Under the pieces are notes generated by a model, which saw nothing but the letters and a program-made list of their open reading frames with translations, was not told where the DNA came from and did not search any database. Positions 32,045 to 41,419 of a stretch of 42,876 nucleotides of DNA are shown piece by piece (the stretch's first letter is position 1; every line of letters starts with the position of its first letter). The DNA comes from an uncultured Chthonomonadaceae bacterium. Its GTDB lineage: Bacteria; Armatimonadota; Fimbriimonadia; Fimbriimonadales; Fimbriimonadaceae. A program made the position numbers and the translations under genes. The stretch lies in the NCBI GenBank assembly GCA_946479035.1, contig CAMLDW010000021.1, positions 1-42,876 on the forward strand, written 5' to 3'.

Positions 32045-35000
32045 CTGGCTTAGGCCCGGCGGCGCGCTGGGCGCGGCGCTCGGGCTGGTCGGCGCGGTCG
32101 TCATGACCGGGTATGGCATGACCGAGGAGGTCAAGACGGCGGACGTCATCGGCGTCGCAAGGCTTGACGACGGAAAGCTGGCCCCGCACGCGGAGGTCCA
32201 CCTCGAGACTTACAACGAGACCAACGACCTCTCGGGCATCATCACTCTGCGCACCGTAACGGACGACCGAGGGCGCTTTCAGTTCCACCACGTGCCGGAA
32301 GGGTTCGCGATCCTCTCCGCCTACGCGCCGGGGTACGAGGCCCAGGACGGCGTGATCGTCGGCTTCGACAAGAAGGAGGTCGACCTCGAACTTTCATGGA
32401 AGGGCGACGAGATGGATCTCGCGACGAACCAGCCCGTGTTCACGCCGGACGAGCGTCCGACCATCGTCCTTAACGGCCTGACGCGCCGAAAGGACGTCAC
32501 GGTCAGCATCTTCGCCTTCAGCGAGCAGCAGATCGAGCAGCAGCGCGACATGTACCAGCTCGCGCGCAACATCGCCTACAACCGATACACGAACGACGTC
32601 CCGGGGAAAGAACTCAAGCCGTCCCAGAGCTTCTCCCACCCGATCCGCACCCGCGACATCCAGGGAAAGTACGCCGAGACCGTCGAACTGCCGCAGCTCA
32701 AGGAGGGGCTCTATATCGTACGCGCCGAGACGGACGACCAGTCGCGCAGCCAATGGCTCATCGTCTCGCGCCTCGGGCTGATCTCCAAGGTATCGCCGAA
32801 GGGGGTGATGGGCTACGTGGTGGACATCACGAGCGGGATGCCCGTGCGCGGAGTCGACATGGAGATCGTCGGGCCGCAGGGCCGCAACAAGCTCGGCAAG
32901 TCGGACGCGAACGGCATGGTGCGCCTCACGGGCGGCCCCAAGGGCGACGGAAACTACGTCATGTCCGCGACGCAAGGCTCGAGCCGCGCGTTCGCAATGT
33001 TCAACTGGTGGAGCAACTCGTACGGGCAGCTCGCCGCGACGCACGTCGTCACCGACCGCACCGTCTACCGCCCTGGCGACCTGGTGCAGTACAAGGGGTT
33101 CGTGCGCGTCCCGACAAACGACGGTTACAAGCTCCCGAGCTATAGACAGGTCAGTGTCACCGTGTTCGACCCGGACGATACGCAGCTCTCACAGGACACG
33201 CGCCCGCTGAGCGCGATGGGCGGGTACGACGGTTCCTTCAAGACGCTGCCTGAGACCGCCGGCACTTACCGGATCGAGGTCGAGATCGACGGCCAGACGG
33301 AGAGCAACTACGTCCAGGTCGCGGCGTACCGCAAGCCGGAGTTCTCGATCACCGTGACGCCCCTGCGCCCCTTTTACTATCGCGGCGACCGCGCGGAGTT
33401 CAAAGTCAAGGCGACGTACTTCACCGGGGAGCCGCTTGTAGGCGCGGACCTCTCTGCCTCGGCCAGCCGCTCGGACGTCTGGCACTGGTCGCCGTTCGAC
33501 GACGAGGAGTACCAATGGTGGGCCGACGAGTCGGGCGACTACAGCTACGGCGGCGACTACATCGACGAGTTCAAGGCCACGACGGACGAGAACGGAGAGG
33601 CCATCGTCTCGGTGCAGACCACAGAACGCCAGGCCGTGGAGCACGACTGGTGGTGGACCGACAGCGACCAGAGCTACACGCTCGACGTGAGCGGCTCGGA
33701 CGCCAGCGGCCGCTACTTCGAAGGCAAGGGGAGCGTCGACGTCGTGCGAGGAGACGTGGACCTTACGGCTGCGTTCGAGGACTACGTTGTCACGCCCGGT
33801 GCTTCCGCAAAGCTCAAAGTGCGCGCGGTCCAGTACGGCACGAGCAAGCCCGTCGTCGGCGCTGCTGTGCACGTCGAGTTCGGCGAGACGGAGTGGTCCG
33901 GCAACAAAACGCGCGAGAAGAAGCGCGGCGAGTGGGACGTGCAACTGGACAACAACGGCGAGGCGCTCCTGGACTTCGTCCCCAAGACGAGCGGCGACTA
34001 CTACGCGCATCTCACGATGCGCGACTCCACCGGAAGAACGGTGACCAGCCGAGACTCGCTCTGGGTCTACAAGTACGGCGGCGGCTTCGGCGGCCCCGCG
34101 CCCAAGCTCCAGCTCGTCCTCAACAAGAAGCAGTACAGGGTCGGTGAGAGCGCGACAGCCGTCATTCGGACGGAGAAGCCGGGCGGCGAGGCGTGGGTCA
34201 CCGTCGAGTCGGACGACGTCGTGTGGTCCAAGCTCGTGCCGCTCTCTGGCGACTTCGCCGCCGTCGAAATCCCGGTCACCAGGTCGTTCCGTCCCAACGT
34301 CTCGATCGAGGTCTGCTACATCAAGGACAAGACCTACTCCACGTCCCACCGCACGCTCGTCGTCGGAAGAGAGGACGACACTCTGGACGTACAGGTTGTG
34401 CCGGACACTAAAGTCACTCTCCCCGGCGGCACGGTCGGCTACACCGTCACCGCCAAGGACGCGCAGGGCAAGCCGGTCCAGGCGGACGTCGCCGTCTCCG
34501 TCGTCGACGAGGGCGTCTACGCCGTCCGCGAAGACCACAGCGACCCGGTCCAGTCGTTCTATCCGAGCCGCTGGTCGTCCGTGCAGACCTACTACTCGTT
34601 CCCCGAGATCTATCTCGACGGCGACGACAAGTCGCCGGTGGACGTGCAGGTCCGCACCGACTTCCGCGACACCGCCTTTTGGGTGCCTTCCGTCGTCACC
34701 GACGCCAACGGCACCGCCAAGATCACCGTCAAGCTCCCAGAGAACCTCACCTCATGGCGCACGACCGCCACCGCGGTCACTGCCGACGCGCGGGCCGGCA
34801 AAGGGCGCACCGACGTCATTGCGCGCAAGCCGGTCATGGTGCGCCTCAGCCCGCCCGCCTACATGGTGCAGGACGAGTCGCAGACCGTCGGCGCGAGCGT
34901 CGCGAACGAGACCGACCAGGCACAGGACTTCGACGTCCGCATCCAGACGAGCGGAGTCGACGCCGCGGGCCAGGCCGTGCAGCGACTGAGCATCGGCGCG

Positions 35001-36728
35001 CACAAGTCCGGGCGCGTAACTTGGCAGCTCAACGCGACCAGGCCCGGAGAAGCAAAGGTCCGAGTCACCGCGGTCGGCACGAGGAGCGGCCAGGGAGACG
35101 GGCTGGAAAGGGCCTTCCCGGTCTCGACGAACGGCCCCACAGTCTCCTCCTACGCCTCCGCCGACACGATGGGCGCGGCGACCATGACCGTGCAGCACGA
35201 CGCCAAGGCGATCACTGGGGGCCTCACCGTCTCCGTCTCGCCGTCGATGCTCGGCGTGATCGCCGGTTCGTTGGACGGGCTCGTGGACTACCCTTACGGC
35301 TGCGTCGAGCAGACGATGGACCGCTTTATGCCAGCCGTCGTCGTGCGCCAGTTCCTTCAGCAGGCAGGGATCAAGGACCCGAGTCTTGACCGAAAGATCG
35401 CCGACGTCGCAGAAAAGAGCGTCGCGCGGCTCAAGAACTTCCAGCACTCGGACGGTGGCTTCGGTTGGTGGCAGTACGACGGTTCGAGCCCCGGCATGAC
35501 CGCGCTCGTGCTCGAAGGGCTCTATCACGCGGAGAAGGCCGGCTACCCGATCGACGACCACATGCGCGACCGCGCGATCAGTTGGGGCAAGGAGCGGCTC
35601 AAGAGCGGCATGTCCGGCTACTACTATAAGACTGAGTTCGTCAGGCTCGCCTACGCCCTCTCGCTCTACGGCGTCGACCCCTCTGCGTGGGTGGTCGGAC
35701 TGCAAGAACCCTCAATGGCAAAGGACGACCCGGAATCGCTCGCCTACACCGTCTTGGCGATATCGGCGGCAAACGGCGCGCTGCCAGAGAAGTACGCGAA
35801 GTTCAAGGACGAGGCTTACAAAGAACTCCTTGCGTGCGCGGACGAAGGCGACACCACGCTCTCTTGGCAGTCCAAGTGGTGGTACCAGCCCACCGCCGTC
35901 GCCCTCCGCGCCGTGCTCGCCGTCGATCCCAAGAGCCCGCGAGCGAGCAAGGCGATGCGCTTCCTAATCAGCGCGCGCCGAGGGCGCGTTTGGACGAGCA
36001 CCTGCGACACCACGCAGGTCATCCTTGCAGCGCTCGACTACCTCAGGCTGTCCGGTGAGGCGAAGAGCGGGCTCGACGCGACCGTAACCGTCGCAGGAGT
36101 CGCCCACAACTTCCACTTCGAGACCGGTGACTGGGCGAGCCAGAAGAGCGTCACCGTGCCCGCGACCTCGCTCGCCACAGGCGCAAACGCAATGCAGGTC
36201 CAAGTGTCCGGTCAGGGCCGCGCCTACGTCACGTCCCTGCTCACCGAATCGCTCTACGACCCCGCGCCGCGCCCCCACGACTCCGGAAACGGTCTGGTGA
36301 TCCGGCGCGACTACTATCGAATGGAGGCCGTGCGCCAGGCCGACGGCACCCTCAGGCTCGTGCCGAGCAACAGGCCGGTCATTCGCGTCCGCCCCGGCGA
36401 AGTGCTGCACTGCCGCCTCACGATCACAAGCGACAGCAGGCGGGAGTACGTGATGGTCGAAGACCCCGCGCTCAGCAACGCGCACGTGATCGATACAGGC
36501 GACATCGAACAGAACGATTGGACCTACTGGTGGAGCGACCAGACCTTCCTCGACGACCACGCCGCGATCTTCATGTACGACCTGCAGCCGGGCACGAACA
36601 TCGTCGAGTACGCGGTGCGGGCCGAGGCGCCCGGCCTCAGCATCGCGCTGCCAGCCACGGTCTCGATGATGTACCAGCCCGACATCCGCGCCATGACCGG
36701 CACGGACCGCATCGAGGTGCGCCAGTGA
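32031..36728 (+). CDS. Bacterial alpha-2-macroglobulin with thioester
   Basis: This envelope protease trap has about 1565 residues. It starts at GTG 32031, 14 bases inside the preceding gene, and has an N-terminal membrane anchor (GGALGAALGLVGAVV). A carboxypeptidase-regulatory-like beta domain follows (about 35-130). A series of macroglobulin beta domains includes the typical DRTVYRPGDLVQYKGFVR. The thioester motif is PYGCVEQTMDRF, with C1091 and Q1094, in the alpha/alpha toroid domain (FGWWQYDGSSPGMTALVLEGL). A receptor-binding-like C-terminal domain completes it. The intact CxEQ means it can covalently trap proteases. Usually such genes sit next to pbpC; here VanW and a beta-lactamase-fold protein follow instead. 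Confidence 0.93.
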   Translation: MQRPDWLRPGGALGAALGLVGAVVMTGYGMTEEVKTADVIGVARLDDGKLAPHAEVHLETYNETNDLSGIITLRTVTDDRGRFQFHHVPEGFAILSAYAPGYEAQDGVIVGFDKKEVDLELSWKGDEMDLATNQPVFTPDERPTIVLNGLTRRKDVTVSIFAFSEQQIEQQRDMYQLARNIAYNRYTNDVPGKELKPSQSFSHPIRTRDIQGKYAETVELPQLKEGLYIVRAETDDQSRSQWLIVSRLGLISKVSPKGVMGYVVDITSGMPVRGVDMEIVGPQGRNKLGKSDANGMVRLTGGPKGDGNYVMSATQGSSRAFAMFNWWSNSYGQLAATHVVTDRTVYRPGDLVQYKGFVRVPTNDGYKLPSYRQVSVTVFDPDDTQLSQDTRPLSAMGGYDGSFKTLPETAGTYRIEVEIDGQTESNYVQVAAYRKPEFSITVTPLRPFYYRGDRAEFKVKATYFTGEPLVGADLSASASRSDVWHWSPFDDEEYQWWADESGDYSYGGDYIDEFKATTDENGEAIVSVQTTERQAVEHDWWWTDSDQSYTLDVSGSDASGRYFEGKGSVDVVRGDVDLTAAFEDYVVTPGASAKLKVRAVQYGTSKPVVGAAVHVEFGETEWSGNKTREKKRGEWDVQLDNNGEALLDFVPKTSGDYYAHLTMRDSTGRTVTSRDSLWVYKYGGGFGGPAPKLQLVLNKKQYRVGESATAVIRTEKPGGEAWVTVESDDVVWSKLVPLSGDFAAVEIPVTRSFRPNVSIEVCYIKDKTYSTSHRTLVVGREDDTLDVQVVPDTKVTLPGGTVGYTVTAKDAQGKPVQADVAVSVVDEGVYAVREDHSDPVQSFYPSRWSSVQTYYSFPEIYLDGDDKSPVDVQVRTDFRDTAFWVPSVVTDANGTAKITVKLPENLTSWRTTATAVTADARAGKGRTDVIARKPVMVRLSPPAYMVQDESQTVGASVANETDQAQDFDVRIQTSGVDAAGQAVQRLSIGAHKSGRVTWQLNATRPGEAKVRVTAVGTRSGQGDGLERAFPVSTNGPTVSSYASADTMGAATMTVQHDAKAITGGLTVSVSPSMLGVIAGSLDGLVDYPYGCVEQTMDRFMPAVVVRQFLQQAGIKDPSLDRKIADVAEKSVARLKNFQHSDGGFGWWQYDGSSPGMTALVLEGLYHAEKAGYPIDDHMRDRAISWGKERLKSGMSGYYYKTEFVRLAYALSLYGVDPSAWVVGLQEPSMAKDDPESLAYTVLAISAANGALPEKYAKFKDEAYKELLACADEGDTTLSWQSKWWYQPTAVALRAVLAVDPKSPRASKAMRFLISARRGRVWTSTCDTTQVILAALDYLRLSGEAKSGLDATVTVAGVAHNFHFETGDWASQKSVTVPATSLATGANAMQVQVSGQGRAYVTSLLTESLYDPAPRPHDSGNGLVIRRDYYRMEAVRQADGTLRLVPSNRPVIRVRPGEVLHCRLTITSDSRREYVMVEDPALSNAHVIDTGDIEQNDWTYWWSDQTFLDDHAAIFMYDLQPGTNIVEYAVRAEAPGLSIALPATVSMMYQPDIRAMTGTDRIEVRQ

Positions 36729-37468
36729 GGCGCTGGCTCCCCCTGCTCGTGGTCGTCGCCGGCGTGTCCGCGCTCGTGGCCGCCCTCGGCGCGCGCGGCG
36801 CGAACGAGCGCACGCTCTCGCGCTACTCGACCCCGCTCGCGGGGCGCATGGAGAACCAGCGCCACAACGCCGCGCTCTGCCTCCAGCACCTCGACGGCAC
36901 GGTGATCGGCCCCGGCGAGACCTTCTCGTTCAACAAGACCGTAGGCACCTGGTCGCGCGACAAGGGCTACCGCCGCGCACCAGTCTCGTACGGCGGGCTG
37001 CTCGTCGATAGTTGGGGCGGCGGCGTCTGCCAGACCAGCACGACGCTCTACAACGCCGCGCTGCTCGCGGGGCTCCAGGTCGTCGAACGCCACAAGCACC
37101 ACTATGCGCCGACCTACATCCCGCCCGGGCGGGACGCCGCGGTCGCGTATCCCAACATCGACCTCTGTCTGCGCAACCCCTACGACTTTCCGATCACGAT
37201 CAGGGGCAAGGTGACGGGTTCGGGCGTGTGCGTCACCCTCGTCGGAGAGGGAAGGGTCGACACCGAGATCCGGATCGAGCAGCGCGTCGCAGACGTCGCG
37301 CCGCCGCAGGAGCTCTTGATCGGGACCGGCCGCTACGGGCGCGTGCGCAACCCCGGCCACGCGGGATACAGCGTCGCGACCTACCGCGCCACGCCGCAAG
37401 GGCGCGAGCTGCTCTCCGTCGACGAGTACCCGGTGATGAACAAGGTGATCGAGTACAAAGGGAAGTGA
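36725..37468 (+). CDS. VanW-family protein
   Basis: This anchored or secreted protein has 247 residues. An N-terminal hydrophobic segment (WLPLLVVVAGVSALVAAL) is followed by the VanW domain. Motifs are GTVIGPGETFSFNKTVG, the hallmark GGGVCQTSTTLYNAALLAGL and HYAPTYIPPGRDAAVAYP. The VanW domain is named from vancomycin resistance clusters; its biochemical role is not settled. The GTG at 36725 overlaps the A2M stop (GTGA), and the next ATG follows after one base. No other van genes are near, so resistance is not implied. An envelope or peptidoglycan-linked role is likely. Confidence 0.9.
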   Translation: MRRWLPLLVVVAGVSALVAALGARGANERTLSRYSTPLAGRMENQRHNAALCLQHLDGTVIGPGETFSFNKTVGTWSRDKGYRRAPVSYGGLLVDSWGGGVCQTSTTLYNAALLAGLQVVERHKHHYAPTYIPPGRDAAVAYPNIDLCLRNPYDFPITIRGKVTGSGVCVTLVGEGRVDTEIRIEQRVADVAPPQELLIGTGRYGRVRNPGHAGYSVATYRATPQGRELLSVDEYPVMNKVIEYKGK

Positions 37469-37469
37469 G

Positions 37470-38561
37470 ATGAGCACCGACCCCGTCGTCAAGGCGCTGA
37501 CCGGCCTGATGGAAGACGCCGTCACCGACGGCACTGCGCCCGGCATGGCCTGCGCGGTCGGCGGCGCAGACGAGGCCTGGTACGCAGAGTCCGGCCGCCA
37601 CACCTATGACAGGTCCAGCGCCACGATCGATGAGAAGACGCTGTGGGACCTCGCCTCGGTCACCAAGATCGCCGCGACGACCAGCGTCGCGATGGCGCTC
37701 TACCAGGACCACCAGCTAGACCTCGACGCGCACGTGCAGAGCGCCGTCGCGGAGTTCGTCGGAGACGGCAAAGAGGACGTCACGGTGAAAAACCTGCTGC
37801 GGCACGACAGTGGGCTCGCCGCCTACGGCGACTATGAGAAGCACACAAAAGCGCTCGAAGTTAAAGACGTCATCCTGCGCTCGCCGCTCCGCCACAAACC
37901 CGGAAAGGTCTGCGAGTACTCGTGCCTCGGGTTCGTCGCACTGGGCGAATACCTCCACCGCCTCACGCGCGTCGGGTTCGACGAATTAGTCAAAAAGCAC
38001 GTCACCGGCCCGCTCGAGATGAACGACACGTTCTTCAAGCCGGCATACGAAGACCGCGCTCGCTGCGCGCCGACGGAAAAGTACCTGCCGTGGCGCAAGA
38101 AGCTCGAAGACCTCCGCGGCTTCAAGCGCGTGCAAGAGACTTACATCCAGGGCGCGGTCCACGACCCGATCGCCTACCTCGTCGGTGGCCTGAGCGGAAA
38201 CGCCGGGCTCTTTTCGACCACGCGCGACATCGTCAAGCTCGTGCGCGCATGGATGACCGCGAAAGGGCCGTTCGACAAGGACACGCTCGCGCTGTTTACG
38301 AAAAAGCAGGAAGAGAAGTCCGCCTACGCCCTCGGCTTTGAGACGAAGGCGCCGGACGTCACCTCGGCCGGGACCCTCTTTTCGCCCAAGTCGTTCGGCC
38401 ACACCGGCTACACGGGCACGACCGTCTGGGTGGACCCCGAAAACCAGCTCTTCGCCGTCCTGCTGACCAACCGCGCCTGCCCGACCGCCGCGAACATCAA
38501 GATCCGCGACTTCCGCCCGAAGTTCTACGACGCCGTGTTCGGCCTGCTGACGGCCCGTTAG
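37470..38561 (+). CDS. Serine beta-lactamase-fold hydrolase
   Basis: This 363-residue protein of the class C beta-lactamase/DD-peptidase/esterase (EstB) family has the nucleophile motif S63-V-T-K66 (LASVTKIAAT). The second motif is YSC at 150-152, where class C enzymes have YxN. The third-motif region is GHTGYTGTTVW. There is no signal peptide or membrane segment, so as read the protein is cytoplasmic, which argues against a secreted beta-lactamase. An esterase or amidase role is as likely. A ribosome binding site (AAGGGAAG) precedes the ATG, one base after the vanW-like stop. It is the last gene of the operon. Confidence 0.87.
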   Translation: MSTDPVVKALTGLMEDAVTDGTAPGMACAVGGADEAWYAESGRHTYDRSSATIDEKTLWDLASVTKIAATTSVAMALYQDHQLDLDAHVQSAVAEFVGDGKEDVTVKNLLRHDSGLAAYGDYEKHTKALEVKDVILRSPLRHKPGKVCEYSCLGFVALGEYLHRLTRVGFDELVKKHVTGPLEMNDTFFKPAYEDRARCAPTEKYLPWRKKLEDLRGFKRVQETYIQGAVHDPIAYLVGGLSGNAGLFSTTRDIVKLVRAWMTAKGPFDKDTLALFTKKQEEKSAYALGFETKAPDVTSAGTLFSPKSFGHTGYTGTTVWVDPENQLFAVLLTNRACPTAANIKIRDFRPKFYDAVFGLLTAR

Positions 38562-38587
38562 GCGAACGAAAGGCGTCCGCGCAGCAG

Positions 38588-38593
38588 TATCAT
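38588..38593 (+). promoter_or_regulatory. -10 box of tlpA-like gene, leaderless type
   Basis: TATCAT is followed by seven bases (TGGTGAC) and the ATG at 38601, 39 bases after the previous stop. Confidence 0.45.
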
Positions 38594-38600
38594 TGGTGAC

Positions 38601-39449
38601 ATGAAACGCGCCATCCTCGCCTTCGCGCTGCTCGGTGCCGTCGCCGCGCTCGCAGTCGCATTCGCCCGGCCGAGCGACGAAAAGTCGATCTCGGAGACCC
38701 TCGGAAAGCTCCGCTCGATGCCCGACGACGAGCGCGCGAAGGCCACCAAGGACCTCGCGCTGGAGATCCGCGCGCTCAACCCCGGCGCGGCTAAGCTCGG
38801 GCTCGCCAGCGCGCTGACGAACCTCTCGACCGAGGGCGACTTCGGCCAGGACACGCTGCAAGAGGTCACGACGACTTTGAACATAGCGCTGAAAGAGACG
38901 CCGCCGATGCAGCAGGGCGGCAAGCCCGCGAACGCCTACACGCAGCTCGCCAACCTCGAGCGGTACGAGCACATGAAGGTCGCGCTCGACGCGCCCGACT
39001 ACAACGCCGCGATGGACGCGGTGGTCAAGCTCGAGGCCGCGCGCGCGAAACTGGACTTCACGCTCACCGACATCACGGGCAAGTCCTGGACGCTTTCCTC
39101 GCTGAAAGGAAAGGTCGTGCTCCTCAACTTCTGGGCGACCTGGTGCCCCCCGTGCCGAAAGGAGATGCCAGACATCGAGGCGCTCTACGAGCGCTTCAAG
39201 GACAAGGGCTTCGTCGTGCTCTCGGTCTCCGACGAGACGATCGACAAGGTCAGGCCGTTCGTCGAACAGAACAAGCTCGCGTTCCCGGTGATGCTCGATC
39301 CCGGGCGCAAGGTCAACGAGATGTTCGCGATCGACGGCATCCCCAAGAACTTCGTGTACGACCGGTACGGCAAACTCGTCGCGCAGTCCATCGACATGCG
39401 CACGCAGGGCCAGTTCCTCAAGCTCCTCGCCGCTGCCGGACTGAAGTAG
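38601..39449 (+). CDS. Exported TlpA-like thioredoxin
   Basis: This 282-residue thiol-disulfide protein has an N-terminal signal sequence or anchor (AILAFALLGAVAALAVAF). A helical region of about 130 residues is rich in Glu, Lys and Ala. The C-terminal thioredoxin/AhpC-TSA domain (about 150-282) has the active site NFWATWCPPCRKEMP and the cis-Pro segment GIPKNFVYDRYGK. Proteins of this layout reduce or oxidise periplasmic partners such as cytochrome apoproteins. The helical N-terminal region is unusual for TlpA and may be a partner-binding or dimerisation module. Confidence 0.88.
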   Translation: MKRAILAFALLGAVAALAVAFARPSDEKSISETLGKLRSMPDDERAKATKDLALEIRALNPGAAKLGLASALTNLSTEGDFGQDTLQEVTTTLNIALKETPPMQQGGKPANAYTQLANLERYEHMKVALDAPDYNAAMDAVVKLEAARAKLDFTLTDITGKSWTLSSLKGKVVLLNFWATWCPPCRKEMPDIEALYERFKDKGFVVLSVSDETIDKVRPFVEQNKLAFPVMLDPGRKVNEMFAIDGIPKNFVYDRYGKLVAQSIDMRTQGQFLKLLAAAGLK

Positions 39450-39544
39450 CCGCCAACGTTAGAGCGGGAGTCACGCCGCGCATTCTGCTGACCTCCGCCG
39501 GTGAGGGTGCCGCCGCAATTGTGGTGCGGGCCTCCTGGCCTGCG

Positions 39545-39605
39545 CCGGCCGCGCCATTCCCTCTCCCTTGGGAGAAGGCCAGGGGGAGGGCGCCGTTCCG
39601 CGGCA
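39545..39605. repeat. Dispersed palindromic repeat, copy A
   Basis: About 61 bases, roughly 87% identical by eye to 42735-42796. The core CCCTCTCCCT pairs with AGGGGGAGGG across a 12-base loop (TGGGAGAAGGCC) to form a hairpin. It lies in the 248-base gap between the convergent tlpA-like and DUF4838 genes. The rest of that gap holds no gene I can support. Confidence 0.6.
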
Positions 39606-39697
39606 CCGCTCTCAATGCAAACTTTCGCATCGGGGGGAGGGTCTGTATTCAGGCCCAGACAGCCCGTCTGCCCAGTGTGGCCCCGCGCTGAACGCGC

Positions 39698-41419
39698 CTA
39701 CTGCCCGATCCGCTTCAAGAACTCCGCCGCAGACCCGCCCTCGCTCGTCTCCCCGATCTTGTACTTGCGGACCTTGTCCGCCACGGTGCGGGCAAGGGAA
39801 GCATACGCCTCGCTCTTGGGATCCGCGCGCATCAGTTGCACGTATTCGAGAGCCAGCCGCGCGCGCTGCACCTCGTCGAGCGCCTGGGCGTCGCCGGCCG
39901 CGCTCTTTTCCGCCGCGTCGAAAAGCAAGGCTCCTTTTGACAGCACTTCGTCACTCAAGTAAGGCGCGGTCGGCGGGTCATAGATCTTTGGGTGCGTCGT
40001 CCCGGCCCTCGTCGAAGCGTGGACCAAGTCGAGCCACGCTTGGATCGAAGGCGCGGCCTTGCGGTAAACGCCCGTCAGGTAGTCGTCGATCACCGCCTTC
40101 GCGTCGCGGCTCGGGTCCCACATGAGCTTGGCGAGCAAATAAGCCTTCAGCTCGCTCATCTCGCCGCCACCGCCCGAAGCGTAGTCGCCCTCGTCGAAGA
40201 ACCCGACCACGCCGTTCTGTTTGAAGAGCCTCACGTCGCCGGCGATCTCGTCCAGGTTTGGCAGCGGCTGCAGGTAGTTCGCAAAGTTGGTCGAGTAGTG
40301 CCAGATGTAGATCTGGTCCGTGATCTTGGCCCAGTCCTTCAGGTTCTGCAGCGGCTGCCGGTTTACCTCGCAGCCGTCGAGCGGGTGCCCGAAGCAGGCG
40401 CCGATCGGCGCGATCCGGATGCGCACGTTCTTGCGCGGGCGGGCGTGCAGCGGCGGTCTTTCCGACCACTGGTACGCCAGAGTGTCGATCAGCACGTCCG
40501 GGTGCCGCTTCTCGATCGCCTCGGCGACCTGGTTGACGAACCGGATGAGCTGGCCGGATGGCGCGCCCTCCTCCTTCTCGACCGCGAGGCAAACCGGGCA
40601 CTGGCAGTTGTAGTACGTGTCGTTCTGCGAGACGGAAAAGATCGTCGCCTCCGGGTTGTCCGCGATCCACTTCTCCACGCCGTCGACCACCAGCTTCAGC
40701 ACGTCGGGGTTCGTGAGGCAGAGCTGGTAGTACCCCTTCTTGCGCTCGCCTCCGATCATCGAAAAGTACTCGGGGTGCGCGTCGAAGTACCTTTCAGAAG
40801 GCACGAGCTGGTCGAAGGTGTGCACGAACGCGCCGTACGAGACCTTTCCGCCCACGCTCGCGTCGAGGTGCTGCGAGTTCCCGTTCGTGCGGTTGCGAAC
40901 GGCCCAGTCGCGGTCGAACGCCTCGAAGAAGAACGGCTCGCGGTACTCGAACCCCGGCTTGCCGCGCATGTCGAGCTTCGGGAGCGTGATCGAAGCTCTC
41001 TTCGGCACCTTGGTGAAGCGCGTGTTGTACCAGCGCACGCCGAGCACCTCTTCGAGCAGCGCGTAGCAGCCGTACATCGCGCCGCGCTGCCGCCCGCCTG
41101 AGATCTGCACGCCGAGCTTCGTGGTCTGGATCCGGTACTCCTCAAGGCCGAGCGGCTTTCGGTGCTCGCTCGCGGCCAATACGGCGTCGTCCGCGATCAC
41201 GATCATGTGGTCCCGTGGCTCGGTCCATCCCGCCTCCGGCCGCACGATCGGCAGCTTCGCGCCGGAGATCTGCTGGATGTAGTTCTGCAGCTCGGTCGCA
41301 CCGTGGTCCATAGACGGCGAACCGCCCGGCGCGACCACGATCGTGAAACTGGAACGTCCGCGGTCGGTGAGCTGCGTGCCCGGCGGCGCAAGGGCGCAGA
41401 GCAGCAGCAGGGCAGTCAT
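39698..41419 (-). CDS. DUF4838 family exported protein
   Basis: This 573-residue protein has a short signal sequence (TALLLLCALAPPGTQL). An N-terminal GH20-like beta/alpha domain (about 25-130) contains ATELQNYIQQISGAKLP and GAMYGCYALLEEVLGVRWY. The DUF4838 catalytic-like barrel (about 150-440) contains HPEYFSMIGGERKKGYYQLC, SVSQNDTYYNCQCPVC and IWHYSTNFANYLQPLPNL. A helical C-terminus follows. The family is associated with glycan breakdown, but its reaction is not defined. The CxCxxC cluster (NCQCPVC) is a visible family trait. The ATG overlaps the stop of the DUF1080 gene (ATGA), so the two act together. Confidence 0.87.
   Translation of the reverse strand: MTALLLLCALAPPGTQLTDRGRSSFTIVVAPGGSPSMDHGATELQNYIQQISGAKLPIVRPEAGWTEPRDHMIVIADDAVLAASEHRKPLGLEEYRIQTTKLGVQISGGRQRGAMYGCYALLEEVLGVRWYNTRFTKVPKRASITLPKLDMRGKPGFEYREPFFFEAFDRDWAVRNRTNGNSQHLDASVGGKVSYGAFVHTFDQLVPSERYFDAHPEYFSMIGGERKKGYYQLCLTNPDVLKLVVDGVEKWIADNPEATIFSVSQNDTYYNCQCPVCLAVEKEEGAPSGQLIRFVNQVAEAIEKRHPDVLIDTLAYQWSERPPLHARPRKNVRIRIAPIGACFGHPLDGCEVNRQPLQNLKDWAKITDQIYIWHYSTNFANYLQPLPNLDEIAGDVRLFKQNGVVGFFDEGDYASGGGGEMSELKAYLLAKLMWDPSRDAKAVIDDYLTGVYRKAAPSIQAWLDLVHASTRAGTTHPKIYDPPTAPYLSDEVLSKGALLFDAAEKSAAGDAQALDEVQRARLALEYVQLMRADPKSEAYASLARTVADKVRKYKIGETSEGGSAAEFLKRIGQ

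Noticed and set aside
36725..38561. Vancomycin or beta-lactam resistance locus
   Set aside because: Only a VanW domain and a beta-lactamase fold are present. There are no vanA/H/X/S/R genes and the hydrolase lacks a signal peptide.
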